A stretch of 64,000 nt of DNA from Dryocosmus kuriphilus (GCA_038277395.1 CM076191.1:175072552-175136551), one strand, 5' to 3'. Positions 46,001 through 55,489 are shown, counted from the first letter of the stretch. Notes: generated by a model from the sequence alone, not told the origin. Numbers and translations are program-made.

Positions 46001-49000
46001 TGACTACATCCGAACTCACTCTTCTCCCGATTGACGGTAAGACCGGCATTAATGACGGCATCTAGAACCTTCCCTAACCAACGCGTATGTTCCTCGAAAG
46101 TTTCGCTGACTACTATAATATCGTCCATATACGCGAACGCATGAGGTTCAAATTCCGGAGTTATCAGACGGTCTAGCAATCGCTGAAAGCTCGCCGGTGC
46201 TCCTGACAGCCCGAAGGGCATCCTATTATAGTGGAACAGTCCCTTCCCTGGCACCGGAAAGGCGGTAAGCTCTTTGCTTTCCTCTGACAACGGAATCTGG
46301 TGGAACGCCTGACTTAAGTCAATCTTCGAAATGTAACGCGCCGACGCGAGTTTGTCCAGTATCTCATTGATATTCCGCATCGGATAAGCATCTTTTTTAG
46401 CGACCTCATTTAACTTTCTAAAGTCGATACAGAGTCTATACCCTCCGTCCGACTTTTTTACCATGACCACCGGGTTACACCATTCGCTCCCACTAGGACT
46501 AATTATTCCCTCCGCTTCGAGCTTATGAGCTGCTTCTCTAAAAGCCTCTTCCACTTTGGGAGATAATCGCCTATGGCATTGCTTGATGGGAGGGTGACCC
46601 TGCACATCAATGGTGTGCTTCGTTAAACTGGTTGCGGGAAGCTTAATCGGCATGGGCGGTATTTTCTCCGTAAGAAACTTATCGAGATACTGGGCCTCGC
46701 TTTCTTGGAGCTCTTTCAGCCCCGCGCAAGCTTGACTATACGATACTCCCTGGGCGCTATCCTTGGCCACGACACTCCCCTCCGACAACGGAAGTGATTC
46801 CGTCGGAGATGTTCTCAAGTCGATCTCATGGCCCTGATAAGAGCGCCACTGCCCTTCACCTAATCTCCATATCCTATCCTTAAACCTAACGTCAAAATCA
46901 AATAGTTCGGCAAAATCATGCCCGAACAAAACTTCGCAATCGAAAGTCGGCGCAAAACGAATAGATAAAAATTTTCTTATTCCTAAAAACTCTAACGGTA
47001 ATGTGGCCTGCCCGGCCGTTTCCTCCACAACGCCATTTGGGTACATTATCCCCGGGCGTTCCTGGTTAGCTAGTCTGTCTAACAAAGCGCTAAATTTTCC
47101 GAAAGCAGGCTTGCCCACATACGTGCAGCACGAGCCTGGATCGAAGAGTCCATAGAGTGATTGGCCATCTACTCTAACTGTAATAAAGAGCCGCCTCTCA
47201 TCAAACACCGCATTGACTTGCTCTTTCTGAATTTGAGGGGCCCTAATAACGAGAGGGGGAAGTGACGGGACCCGAGTGTCACTCACCCTTACTCGTTTCC
47301 CGGCCGGGGTCCGGAGCATCCGCTGCAACTCCTCGAATACTGACCGGGTTCGCCACAAGCGTGGCAGAAAACCTGTTTAGGTTTGGAACAAAGGCGGTGA
47401 TTGTGGCCTTGTTCCTTGCAGTTCCAACAACCGCCACGCATCTCCCTATTATTAGTGGCACTAGCGGTAGTGGACACAGGAGGGGACCGCGTTGAGGGAA
47501 CTGCCTTCTTCGGTTCTGGTCCCACCGCTGCACTCGGCGATCCGGGTGCATAGGCGGCCTGGGTACCGACCGAAGGATAAATGGGACTAGCTGGCACCAT
47601 TGGTGCCTGAGGAAAGCCTGGACAAAAACTGTATGGTGGCCAATAGGAGGGAAAATAATTAAGATTATTTGGCCCATTTTGCTGCGGCATGAGTGGGGAG
47701 TTTACTCCTGCACACTGACTGCCTGCTTGGCCGGTCGACGCGGGCTCGGTCGACATCTGACTAACGTCACTACTGGGCTTCTTATTATTGCCCTTGCCTC
47801 GATTCCTAGGTTTCTTTTTGTTTCCGCTAGGAGTAGAACTGCTGCCGGAGGAACTATTGTTTCCGGACTTAGTCTCTTGGCCCTTAGCCGGACTCAACAG
47901 TTCTGCCTCCGCAGCCGCGACTCCTTCAGGTTTCCGACCTTGATTCGCCCTATACGAAAACTCCGGCAGAACGCTATCCTTGATAGGGGGAGAGGGTAGA
48001 TAAGCTTTTGAGATTTCCCTAGATGCTTCAAACCTTTCACCCGCTTCTTCTAGCTCGTCGAAGGACTTATAGTCCAGCTTCGGAAGAGCTCCGAGGTATA
48101 TCGGGTGTAAATTGTTAATTGCGAGCTGCAGTTGCTCGTATTCGGAAATCGGAGGGTCATAATGCTGAAAGATTAAACGAATGTTCAATAAATAATCAGC
48201 AATGAGCTCGTCCTGGCCCTGAGTTCTACGACGTCCCTCGTCCCTAACTCGCGTCTGGAAGTTTATTCCGCCGTATCTCCGCTTGAAGGCAACGACAAAT
48301 TCGGCCCACGATTTCCATTTGTTACAATTGAATCGATACCAGTATTGGGATGGCGGTTTAAGCAGAAACGGGAGTGCCCTAAAAAGATCCCCATCAGTCA
48401 GAGAACTACCGGTACGGCACTCCTCTACCCTGGTAAGGAACTCTTCCGCGCTACTATCTCGTTTCCCGCTATAACTTATGTTCCATTTCGCCACAATATT
48501 ATGGATGTTCGCATTTCTGCCCCAGCTGGATTGGCTCGGTAATTCCGCCCTTTCATGCGGCGAGGAACCCCTGATACTGGCTCGATTACCTACATTCTCG
48601 AAAGAATCTCTATTGACCGTAAATGGATCGCGATTTGGCCCATGTTGCTCCAAAAATGGATTCTGGCTAAAATGCGCAGCCGTAACGTAGCTGGCATCTA
48701 ATTCGGTGTCGCGGTCCAATAAACTCTCAGACGGATATGCTTGTCCGCCAGGTTCCGTATTATTACTCGAAGTCCCCCCACTTCTGGCGAAGGTCATCCG
48801 AGTACCCGTGGACTGCGCTAAACCCTGAAAAGATCTGGGGATCATCGTGGACCTACTGACAGGGGTACTGAACGGCACCAGTGGGTTGGAAGGCGGCAAG
48901 GTTGTATAATTCGCGATCGGAAATGCGAAAGTCACCCCCGGGGTGCTCTTATTTGGTCCGCGTGAGAGATCAAGAGGTTCAGGGCTCCGTTCTCCTGTAA

Positions 49001-52000
49001 ACCCTCCCTGAACACGACCATCATCACTTGCCTCCCTAGTGGTGGGAGCAGGGGCCTGAGTGCTCGAGGTACGTGGGCGACGCGTCCCTGTAAAACGCGA
49101 AAATTCGGCAGATTCATCGGACTCTGCCTCCTCATCCCACGTCTCATGCATCCGCCGACAATGCTGGTGAAATTTCACCAGGCGCCAACGCATGGCCATC
49201 TCCTCGCCCTCCACCCTAAGTTTGAGATGACTCAAAGTGTCTCGCAACTCCTCAGCCGTCAACGAGCTCGCCCATCCCACGACAGCGTCAGTCGTCTCCG
49301 CCCACAATCTGTCCACGTTTATCGTTGGATCGTCCATCGCGTCTAACACCGATTTTTTTTTTTTCTTTTAGAAACCTGAAAATCCTACTCTAAAAAAAAA
49401 CACAATCCTCACTAAAGCAAATATCGAAATGGCAAGATACAAAATCAAAAATAAGGCAATGGTGACGTCATCAAAACCTAAGGAAATAATACCAAATATA
49501 TGCTCAGACCATATGAACACATCGAACCCACAAACAATGGATTTAGATGAAAATTGAAATGTGAATGATACTCAAAGCACTTTAACCTTAACGGACTCCT
49601 TATCTCAAGGTCGCTTCGGTTCGACTTATTTTTCTCGAATGTGAAATTATTATTTCAAAATTCATTCACAATTCAAAACGCTTTCCTGGATCACTCACAG
49701 TTCAAATAAATAATGGTAAGTCGGGAATGGTTGCTCAAGCTCAGATAATTTTTCAAATGTTCAAAATACAAAAAAAGAAAAAGAGAAAAAGTCCCAATCT
49801 GATTCGTTTCGGGCCCCACGTTGGGCGCCAAAATTTATAACGATGGTACTCACCCCCTTGGGACTCGAGGTTCCTAGCACCGCCATAACATCCTGTAAAC
49901 CCTACGTGTCCGCCAATCAAAAATTTTATAAAAAAAGTCAAAATTTAATTAATGAAAACTTTAATTTTGCTCCTTGGGCGCCAGACACCCCATCAATGAT
50001 TAAAGAAAGGTGTCGTTCAAAAACAAACACACAAAAGTCCAGCAAACGTACTCCTTGAATTCACTTCCACGAACTGGCAGATTCTCTAAATCCCGCGCTA
50101 GCTCTAAAGGAGAGGGATTTGGTGGGGGCGGCGAAACGAATCAGAGACAGAAATTGAAATAAAGTTCGTACTCGGCATTTAGTGAAATTAGAAAAAAACA
50201 ACGGTTTATTAAATCAGAGAATTGGTAAAAAAAATTGAATTTGACGATTACATTGAATCAAATATTATGATTACTCGGAAAGAAAGAAAAAGAGAAGCGA
50301 AGAAAACTCGTAAACGCACGAGTTTCTAAATCGATTGTTCACAGAAATTTACACATCGGTCAGTCCTTAATTCTATCTTTAAATTACATAGGAAATTCCC
50401 GGCAACACTCAACCGACAAACTCATTACGGCAAATTGCTTAAATTGCTAAAAAAAAATCGTGATCATGAATCAAAGTCCGGCGACGCGGTCACTTTTTCT
50501 GAAATGGCGCATGGCCTGAAAATTTTAACCGCGGCCACTCACTCGCACTGACTCTCACTTTACTCTAAGTTGCATTCTCAACAAGATCAAAAAAATTTCC
50601 CGAATGATACGTAACAAATCACGAAAAAAATATCAAAAACTAACAAATTCGCGAAACAAACGAGAGAAGTTGAGATCGGAAATGGCTTTGGCCTACCTGC
50701 TTCCCCGCTGTGCCATGATGAACTCGTCCAAGATGGTTCCCCAAAAAAAAAAAACAATCAGCAAAGGACTCTCTCGTTGCTTCGGTCTGATGGCCAAATC
50801 GGAACTGACGCTGCTCCGCTTTCTTCCTACGTGAGTAGCGTCTCTCTACGCGCCAATTTCCAGTCCGACAGGTGCTGCCCCCGGAACTATATTCCTTCCA
50901 TCTCGTCGGTACCGTACCCGGTTCCCTCCTCGCTGTGGCACTGCAGATCTGACAGGTGCTGCCCTCCCGAACTACGGTTCTCTCTGCTTGTCGGTATCGT
51001 GCGAACTCTGCCTAGTAGTAATGCGGCAAGACTGACATCTCAGACATCATGGCCGCTTCTCTCTCGCCGCGACTTCTGCTAGACCGTGGAGGATTGCTTT
51101 CTCGTCTCGCGGATTTCCACCGCGGGAAATCTCCTCCCCAAGTGAACTGTAGTGGTGAGTGTAGTGCGGGATTCGGATTGCCGGGCGATAGTGCGACGTG
51201 CGGGACAGTGAAGTGGAATCTGTTTTTCCGGTGTTCTTCTTTCAGCAGCGAGGTCCAGGTCAGCGGAATGCGGGCAGATCCTCCGGCCATCACCGATCCA
51301 CTCCCCCCCCCGTCTTTACAATTCTACATAATTTCAGGTAAATCGTATTAAAACCAACGGAATTCTAAATTATCAGGCTCTCTTTCACACTCACACGTTC
51401 ATATCTCGGTTTACCTCTTACGCTGGTGAGTTCCTTTCTGGCCATCCTACCCTTCCTGTAACCTCCCATTAAAGTTTTTGAAATACACTATTATTATTTA
51501 TCGGCCTGGGGAGAGGATCCCCAACGTGGCGAAATTCACCACGTTACATACTATAATTAACAAATTTTATAATTCGGTAAATTTTAATTTTGGATATTTT
51601 TTAATTCATCAATTTTTATTTTCGGCAATTTTCTTTTTCATTAAGTTGTACATTAATTTTTTTGTAATTAATTTTTTATTAATCCCTTTATTATCTATTA
51701 ATTATTAAATAATTCATTATTTTAATTTTTAGTTCAATATTTATTTTCGTCAATTTTAATAATCGACAATTTTGAATTACAACTTTAAATTTCGGGAATT
51801 TAATAATTTGGGGGCAATTAATAATTCTTTAAATCTATAAATGGTTAATAATATAATTCACCAATTTTTTAATTCGATAAGTTTTAATTTCGGATATTTT
51901 TAAACTCATTATTTGCATATTTCGAAATTTTTATTTTTCGACTATTAAAAATTTTGTCGTTTCTTGAATCTCAGAAATTTTATAATTATTCGTCAATTTT

Positions 52001-55000
52001 TATTTTCGTCAATTTTTATTTTCGTCAATTTTTATTTTCGTCAATTTTCTTTTTCTTTAATTCGTACATCCGGTATTTATTTTTTTTCTTTATTTTTGAT
52101 TAGTCCATTTATAATTAATTAATTAATAATTCAGTATTTTATTTTTTATTTCAATATTTATTTTCGTCAATTTAAGTATCGACAATTATGGATTTAGAAA
52201 ATTTTAAATTGCGGCAATTTTAAATTCCAGGAATTTAAGGATTTGGGGAAAATAAATAATTTGTTAATATTATAATTTGCAAATTTTGTAATTCGTTAAA
52301 CTTTAATTTCGGACATTTCTAAATTCGTTATTTGCGTAATTCGAGATTGTTATTTTTGGTCCACGCAGTTTGTCCACACTGAGATTCAATAAATATTTTC
52401 ACAAATCAACGAATAACAAAAATGATAAATTTCAATATATTTTAGACAAATATGAAAATTTTGATATAAATTACCGGAGTTTTGTCATACATAAAAATTT
52501 TTTTAACAAAGTTTAATAAAAGAAATTTTTATGTATAAAAAAAAATTGAAATAGTTCTTAATTATTTAAAAATCTTATTTGAAATATTGTTTTTTCAAAA
52601 TAATTTTATGACACGAGTTACTATTTATTATTACAGTTATATTATTAACTGTATAAGTAAATTTCAAGATCAACTTTCAAAGTTGTCCGATCAAAAATAA
52701 GGCATTGATGTTATATTTATCCTTCATTTTTTTCCACAATTTCAGTTAGTTACTTTTCGCTAATTCAACTAGTGAAAGAAACTAATTCTACTATTTGAAT
52801 AGTGAAATAACTTTCACTAATCCAAATAGTGACATTTTCACTATTTCAGATTTAGAGAGTAGGATCAATCATTTTCAAAAGAGCTCTAAAATTTTCTTAA
52901 CAAATTATTTTCATTTGTATTCATTCTTTCCAATTCCAACTTGAAGGCTTTCCAACTTGGACCGAATCCAACTTGGACTAAATCATTTTTAAATTCTGCA
53001 GATCCTTTTTCCAAGTTCAATAGGGGAGGGTCAAAGATATATAGGTATTCAGAATCCTCAGGAACTATCATCAGTTTCAGGAAATACACACCTAATTTAA
53101 ATTAAAGTGGAGCTTTGTTTTGGGAATAATGTAATCTGGCTGCGGTTGGATGAAAGGATTATATATAAATGGATGTTTCAAGAAGAATAGATAATATGTA
53201 CATATGATCGAAAATAGCAAACGGAAGCCCCGCGAACAATGGTAAAGTAGAAAAGCCAATAACAGAAAGAGGCACAATAACTGGGCTAATGCAGTCGGTA
53301 TATAGGGGACATTTCAAAGAGAGAGAAACAGGTGGAGATATTATAAAGTAACAAAGAGAGCCCTGGAGCTTACAAAGGGATTCGCATATAGTAATATTAT
53401 AAAGAGACTTGCGATTCGCTAACTCACCGCAATTGTATTCATCCGAATGGTCGTAGCAATTCATGTGTCCGTCGCAATGTTTCACTAAAGGGATGCAAAG
53501 AGTGTTCTTGCATGTCCACTCATCTTCCAGGCAGTAATGTTCCACATCCACACATCTGAAAACAATTAATTGCTTTATTACAATACTTTCACTCAATAAC
53601 TCTAGATTTTCTCTTGTTTTCTTCGTTGGCTTTCTATTCTGAACATGAAACTATTCAAGTTCAAGCCCAAGAGTATTTGCACAAAGACTACTTTGTAGCC
53701 AAGGATAAAAACGGCATCAAAATTATATTGTATTTGTTGAAGTAGCCTTGCAAGTACTTAAGGTTTGCTGCTCGTTCTAACCGCGGTTTGAAGACTGCTG
53801 GCTGATTATCATAATAAGCATTCCAGTGAATTATTGTGGCAGAAATGGCTAAGTCTACTATTACGGCATTATGCAGTTTGCGGCTGTTCTTTTTTCCGCA
53901 GAAAACAGATGCAAAATAAGGACTCGTTTTCAAGATGAGGCAAAAGAGGTATATTACCTAATAAAGATTAAAGAACCGCACGCCAATTGAACAAATGCAG
54001 TTTTAAAAAAGTACTTCTCGGAATGATGAATTTTCGATTTCAACGTAAAATTGACCACTCTTCTGTCCTACTTAAAACCTGATTTTTCATTCAATTTCCT
54101 TCAAATAATATGTACATTAAATTTTTTTCAATTCCGTAAAGTAAAATGTATTTCAAATTTATTTAATTAGCAGAAATATAAGTTTGTATCCTTCAATTCC
54201 CTTCAGTATCGTTCCGTGCAATTTTCGATGTTCATAATTAGCAGGGATTCATTTTTATTGACTCTGTCTACGGATTTTCGTATTTTTCAATTCCCTTCAG
54301 TACCTTTCTGTGAAAATTGTCGAGGTGCATTGAAGGGTAAGCTTTTGGCGTTTGCTGACACCTTTACTCGTTTATGGAAAGATGTTGGTTTTAATTGACC
54401 GAAGTATTAAAGTTTTAAGAAGATTTTGTACTGTCATCAGGCTCTAAAAATGAATAATTATATGTATATATATAAAATTATATCTCAGACTTAAGATGGT
54501 ATTTTCCTAATATGTCGAAGGCATTTTCTTAATTGGATTTTGGTATCAAACTGAATACTCTGCACGAGGCTCAGCCAGTTTATATCACCAGTCACGGACG
54601 CATTTTTTTAATGCAATTAAGTGATCTGATGAGAGTGGTATGCATATTTGATATATATTGGAAAGTCTGGTATAAGTTTTACCCCATCATCCACGAGCTG
54701 AGTTGCAACCAAGTTCATGATGGGAGGACCTACAGCTTAAGGTGGGATCCGAACCACCAGAACGACCGTAAAAGTACACAGAAAAATTTCCAGAGGTGAA
54801 ACTTTATATATATACATATATTCTACTACTATATCTATAATATAAAAAAAAAAACATGAATTTTGAAGTTTGGCAGACGTTTGGACCTCGGATAGGGGCC
54901 CTCTTCAATGACGAAGGTTTAGGAGACGGACGGAAAAATTAGGTAATTAAGTGAATTAAATTTTGAATCCCCATCAATGCAAGTCTTCTTACCGGGTACT

Positions 55001-55485
55001 TAAAAAAAATATATGATAACTGCTTTTTGTGATATTTGAATAATATTTTAAATGGGATATGAATTTTTTACCTAAAAGCGTCAACGTCTAATCGATGACA
55101 TTTTTGCTTATTGATTAAACAAAGACCTGCGCAGCCGGTGGGGTCCAGGGGATCCGGTCCCGTTCGGCAGATAGGAACGTCCTCGTCGACAAGTGCCACA
55201 CAGACCTCTCCTTTGAAGCAATCGTCACAAAACCTTGTGGAATTTAAATCCACCATTGCCGTGGTAGAATACACTTCGGTTTCCGTTTCCGGTTGCTCGT
55301 CGTTGGCGTCCGGAAACGGGAGGCTTGCGTTTAAAAGCACACCTACTGGAAGTGCAGGGACGCATCGTTCGACACATTCTGCTCATCCATTAGGTGGTCG
55401 AGAGCGGAAGTGAAGTTCTCACTCGTCGTTACATTTCGCCCTGACGACCTTAAGTATTGTTGAATTATTTGCAGCTTTTGCGGTT
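34039..55485 (-). CDS. LDL-receptor class A repeat protein (3' part; frameshifted exon)
   Basis: Exons in transcript order: 55485-55072, 53555-53428, 38805-38686, 35087-34940, 34135-34039. Splice sites and phases agree for the last four. The first visible exon encodes an N-glycosylation-rich stretch, then a Cys-rich segment (CDDCFKGEVC ... GCAGLCLINKQKC). The next exons give four LDLa modules with the calcium-binding pattern: CDGHMNCYDHSDE, CDGKIDCWDATDE, CDGLRDCVDGSDE and CNGIDDCGDGTDE. The protein ends six residues after the last cysteine, and no transmembrane segment is seen. LDLa modules bind ligands outside the cell in receptors, matrix proteins and some proteases. The 5' exons are not found up to 64000. 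The 55485-55072 exon (414 nt) needs one more base to join its two good frames (change near 55370-55395). The specific orthologue is not recognised. Confidence 0.8.
35998..37373. repeat. foldback (palindromic) element, about 1.4 kb
   Basis: The left side starts TAGGGACCGAATTAAT, followed by GCATGCTTAAGTCACAG. The right side is its inverted counterpart, ending CTGTGACTTGAGCATGC then ATTAATTCGGCCTA. Inner segments also mirror each other (for example 36380-36540 against 36780-36950) around a centre near 36660. It is A/T rich with no intact ORF and lies in an intron of the LDLa gene. No target duplication could be fixed. Confidence 0.7.
37380..38680. other. AT-rich intron DNA, no gene seen
   Basis: Intron of the LDLa gene between exons 38805-38686 and 35087-34940. 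No exon or element could be supported here. Confidence 0.5.
40630..42348 (-). repeat. gypsy 3' LTR
   Basis: 1,719 bp. On the minus strand it starts TGTAACG and ends CGTTATA. By eye it differs from the other LTR only by three 2-bp length changes (a TC, two As in an A-run, and a TC in a TCTC run). It is unusually long and GC-richer than the surrounding DNA. Confidence 0.95.
42349..42362 (-). promoter_or_regulatory. polypurine tract of the gypsy element
   Basis: On the minus strand a run of about nine to ten Gs followed by TGT abuts the 3' LTR. This is the expected position of the plus-strand primer. Confidence 0.7.
42725..42920. repeat. short tandem repeats upstream of the gypsy 3' LTR
   Basis: About seven units of roughly 20-21 bp (CTAATCCTAAACTGTACATAA type) are followed by two or three units of about 22 bp (ACTAAAACGGCAAATGGCTTAC type). 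They lie between the end of ORF3 and the polypurine tract. The repetitive frame across them is not treated as a gene. Confidence 0.8.
42951..44051 (-). CDS. gypsy ORF3: basic zinc-knuckle protein
   Basis: 366 codons from ATG 44051, overlapping the 3' end of pol by 443 bases in another frame. The product is Pro/Arg rich. It has a strongly basic cluster (KRKRRRRR near residues 126-133) that could be a nuclear signal or bind nucleic acid. A zinc-knuckle pair lies at residues 252-289: CX2CX4HX4C, then a degenerate CX2C...C copy. The pair matches the Gag knuckles in sequence (both start GCWNC) and in the seven-residue spacer between knuckles. It has no signal peptide or membrane segment, so it is not an envelope protein although it occupies the env position. 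Expression could be by splicing, reinitiation or frameshifting, and the sequence does not say which. Its role is unknown; RNA binding is an inference. Confidence 0.75.
   Translation of the reverse strand: MGAIPCSPVTRRRIPSFRPTPIQANVRLRTRAPRRQPPRPMTREFRMGPWGPIDLENRFGEQAPQLPFRRRPEQHPARVIEEEGAAGPERPVEKPKEAALANDEVRGDPPRRETLAKAPEDEKPPKRKRRRRRHGGATDSGAVAKPDKPTVPEPGKSAASEKPPSDTSVPRETRRVTFADRCGTPGECPPSTRTQDPVPSPLFTIEAQVSALLGANPRRVPDRSPALCSPAAHRLWTAGACEPLVRAPPDGCWNCHVGRHRYQLCPHPRGVFCYGCGNPAVRLSQCPRCSAAWRRGEVGPHLPYDQVPPPSQAATGQAPGPPQPPSAPLGPAVAAIAPVAAGQPRARLDADHPLIQAIAEAILRRL
43609..47301 (-). CDS. pol: gypsy Pol: protease, reverse transcriptase, RNase H, integrase
   Basis: Reached from gag by -1 frameshifting; the frame is open from 47358. 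Numbered from that open frame: protease-like region with FDPGS at residues 72-76; reverse transcriptase with IDFRKLN (311-317) and YMDD (410-413); RNase H with TDAS (558-561); integrase zinc domain (His 755/759, Cys 789 and 792); catalytic Asp 821, Asp 881 and Glu 916 in DIMG, TDNGTEF and NPVERVN. It ends with a basic tail containing RGRGRPRK and RGPGRPPK, which resemble AT-hooks. No stop interrupts the 1,249 codons. The protease motif DPG in place of the usual D-(T/S)-G is odd. The product would reverse-transcribe the element's RNA and integrate the cDNA. Confidence 0.92.
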   Translation of the reverse strand, partial: GKRVRVSDTRVPSLPPLVIRAPQIQKEQVNAVFDERRLFITVRVDGQSLYGLFDPGSCCTYVGKPAFGKFSALLDRLANQERPGIMYPNGVVEETAGQATLPLEFLGIRKFLSIRFAPTFDCEVLFGHDFAELFDFDVRFKDRIWRLGEGQWRSYQGHEIDLRTSPTESLPLSEGSVVAKDSAQGVSYSQACAGLKELQESEAQYLDKFLTEKIPPMPIKLPATSLTKHTIDVQGHPPIKQCHRRLSPKVEEAFREAAHKLEAEGIISPSGSEWCNPVVMVKKSDGGYRLCIDFRKLNEVAKKDAYPMRNINEILDKLASARYISKIDLSQAFHQIPLSEESKELTAFPVPGKGLFHYNRMPFGLSGAPASFQRLLDRLITPEFEPHAFAYMDDIIVVSETFEEHTRWLGKVLDAVINAGLTVNREKSEFGCSQVRYLGYLVDRTGMHPDPEKIEPITNYPAPKNLRQLRRFLGMVSWYRRFIKDFAGKAEPLYQLLKKNRRYTWGEDQEQAFQVLKNALVTAPTLSRPDFSLPFVLQTDASGTGLGAVLTQEQNGEEHVVAFASRAMQGAEKNYTVTEQECLAVVWAVEKFRPYLEGYHFIVITDHSSLKWLYHLRDPTGRLGRWALRLLQYDFEIRHRKGALHHVPDALSRIFELAPEMVNTIGETDDLWFTRRTKLVQEMPYQFPDWKIEDGRLYCHRPDRLTDPLLPDLEAWKLVLPLELRSQAMNEAHDTHTSGHLGVDKTFQRLSLLYYWPGMFKDVATHVRSCETCQRMKVEQAGPIGLMGKRVIEQPWSVVAADIMGPLPPSRSGNHYVLVFQDMFTKWIEVLPLRKANAVSVQKAFEDTIVFRWGTPEVLFTDNGTEFVNKLISRAASELGIRHSTTPPYHAQANPVERVNRVLKTMISSFVEGDHRNWDKHLPDFRFAYNTAVHSSTRVSPALLNFGREPRLAKSLRKQEEGVPEIVPLAVEEWEDRIKRLPALRDLVAHHLDLTSDRQAKYYNRHRRDVRYRIGDIVWRRTHVLSSAVNYIASKLSPKYAGPYRVVRVISPVVYEVQDESGVVEKAHVKDLKHYWSVDPSLINGGHSLQSGHQEENPQFPTNANPGQCPPEDPGSSPPAAKADDEGVQDGSMGAHRPGEPFRGASPPTPVPEKTGTAPGTGHRGRGRGRPRKTSGKAQGSRPGKRRGPGRPPKERNPRQSSRGRETSEKEEEEEAPRRSDRLRGRSEAR
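47289..49337 (-). CDS. gag: gypsy Gag: capsid and nucleocapsid
   Basis: 682 codons from ATG 49337 to TAA 47289. The central region has the W-x-x-F-x-x-x-F-x-x-R-Y capsid pattern (WAEFVVAFKRRYG). The C-terminus has a CX2CX4HX4C zinc knuckle (about residues 637-650) and a second knuckle (658-671) in which the histidine is replaced by Gln. A 0.48-kb leader separates it from the primer site. Its last codons contain the slippery heptamer that leads into pol. Confidence 0.9.
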   Translation of the reverse strand: MDDPTINVDRLWAETTDAVVGWASSLTAEELRDTLSHLKLRVEGEEMAMRWRLVKFHQHCRRMHETWDEEAESDESAEFSRFTGTRRPRTSSTQAPAPTTREASDDGRVQGGFTGERSPEPLDLSRGPNKSTPGVTFAFPIANYTTLPPSNPLVPFSTPVSRSTMIPRSFQGLAQSTGTRMTFARSGGTSSNNTEPGGQAYPSESLLDRDTELDASYVTAAHFSQNPFLEQHGPNRDPFTVNRDSFENVGNRASIRGSSPHERAELPSQSSWGRNANIHNIVAKWNISYSGKRDSSAEEFLTRVEECRTGSSLTDGDLFRALPFLLKPPSQYWYRFNCNKWKSWAEFVVAFKRRYGGINFQTRVRDEGRRRTQGQDELIADYLLNIRLIFQHYDPPISEYEQLQLAINNLHPIYLGALPKLDYKSFDELEEAGERFEASREISKAYLPSPPIKDSVLPEFSYRANQGRKPEGVAAAEAELLSPAKGQETKSGNNSSSGSSSTPSGNKKKPRNRGKGNNKKPSSDVSQMSTEPASTGQAGSQCAGVNSPLMPQQNGPNNLNYFPSYWPPYSFCPGFPQAPMVPASPIYPSVGTQAAYAPGSPSAAVGPEPKKAVPSTRSPPVSTTASATNNREMRGGCWNCKEQGHNHRLCSKPKQVFCHACGEPGQYSRSCSGCSGPRPGNE
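47295..47301 (-). promoter_or_regulatory. -1 ribosomal frameshift heptamer between gag and pol
   Basis: In the gag frame the heptamer is read G GGA AAC, followed by GAG TAA. GGGAAAC fits the X XXY YYZ rule and is a known retroviral slip site. The pol frame lies at -1 relative to gag, and slipping here joins Gag to the protease frame two codons before the gag stop. Confidence 0.8.
49813..49830 (-). promoter_or_regulatory. primer-binding site, tRNA-Lys
   Basis: TGGCGCCCAACGTGGGGC on the minus strand, five bases inside the 5' LTR. It is identical to the 18-base site complementary to tRNA-Lys1,2 used by several retroviruses. Confidence 0.85.
49836..51548 (-). repeat. gypsy 5' LTR
   Basis: 1,713 bp, the upstream LTR for transcription on the minus strand. 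It must carry the promoter. Near-identity with the other LTR indicates recent insertion. Confidence 0.95.
53560..54480. other. intron of the LDLa gene, no feature recognised
   Basis: Lies between the exons 55485-55072 and 53555-53428. No supported coding region or repeat was seen. Confidence 0.5.
54520..54800 (-). repeat. possible tRNA-derived SINE remnant
   Basis: The minus strand contains GGTTCGGATCC (near 54753), very close to the pol III B-box consensus GGTTCGANTCC. It sits in a block with higher GC than its surroundings. No A box or poly-A tail was found at the right spacing, so this is only a suggestion. Confidence 0.3.
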
Positions 55486-55489
55486 CTGA

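Larger units (their letters stand above)
40630..51548 (-). mobile_element. Ty3/gypsy LTR retrotransposon, nearly intact
   Basis: Long terminal repeats at 40630-42348 and 49836-51548 flank gag, pol and a third ORF on the minus strand. The 4-bp target duplication TACT is present at 40626-40629 and 51549-51552. A tRNA-Lys primer site adjoins the right LTR and a G-rich polypurine tract adjoins the left one. The domain order protease, reverse transcriptase, RNase H, integrase places it in Ty3/gypsy. The main frames are open throughout. It sits in the foldback element within an LDLa-gene intron, and in the same orientation as that gene. Confidence 0.95.
38838..52861. mobile_element. AT-rich foldback element split by a gypsy insertion
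   Basis: The left end TACTCTCTAAATCTGAAATA is mirrored at 52842-52861. Next inside each end are inverted copies of AGTGAAA/TTTCACT words. The interior is a degenerate repeat of the words AAATT(A)CCGAATTATAAAATT and CGAATT. It runs in one sense at 39180-40070 and in the opposite sense at 40090-40625 and 51553-52350. Removing the gypsy copy leaves a palindromic element of about 3.1 kb. A possible 6-bp duplication AATCAT lies directly at the left end but five bases outside the right end. No coding capacity of its own was seen. Confidence 0.65.
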
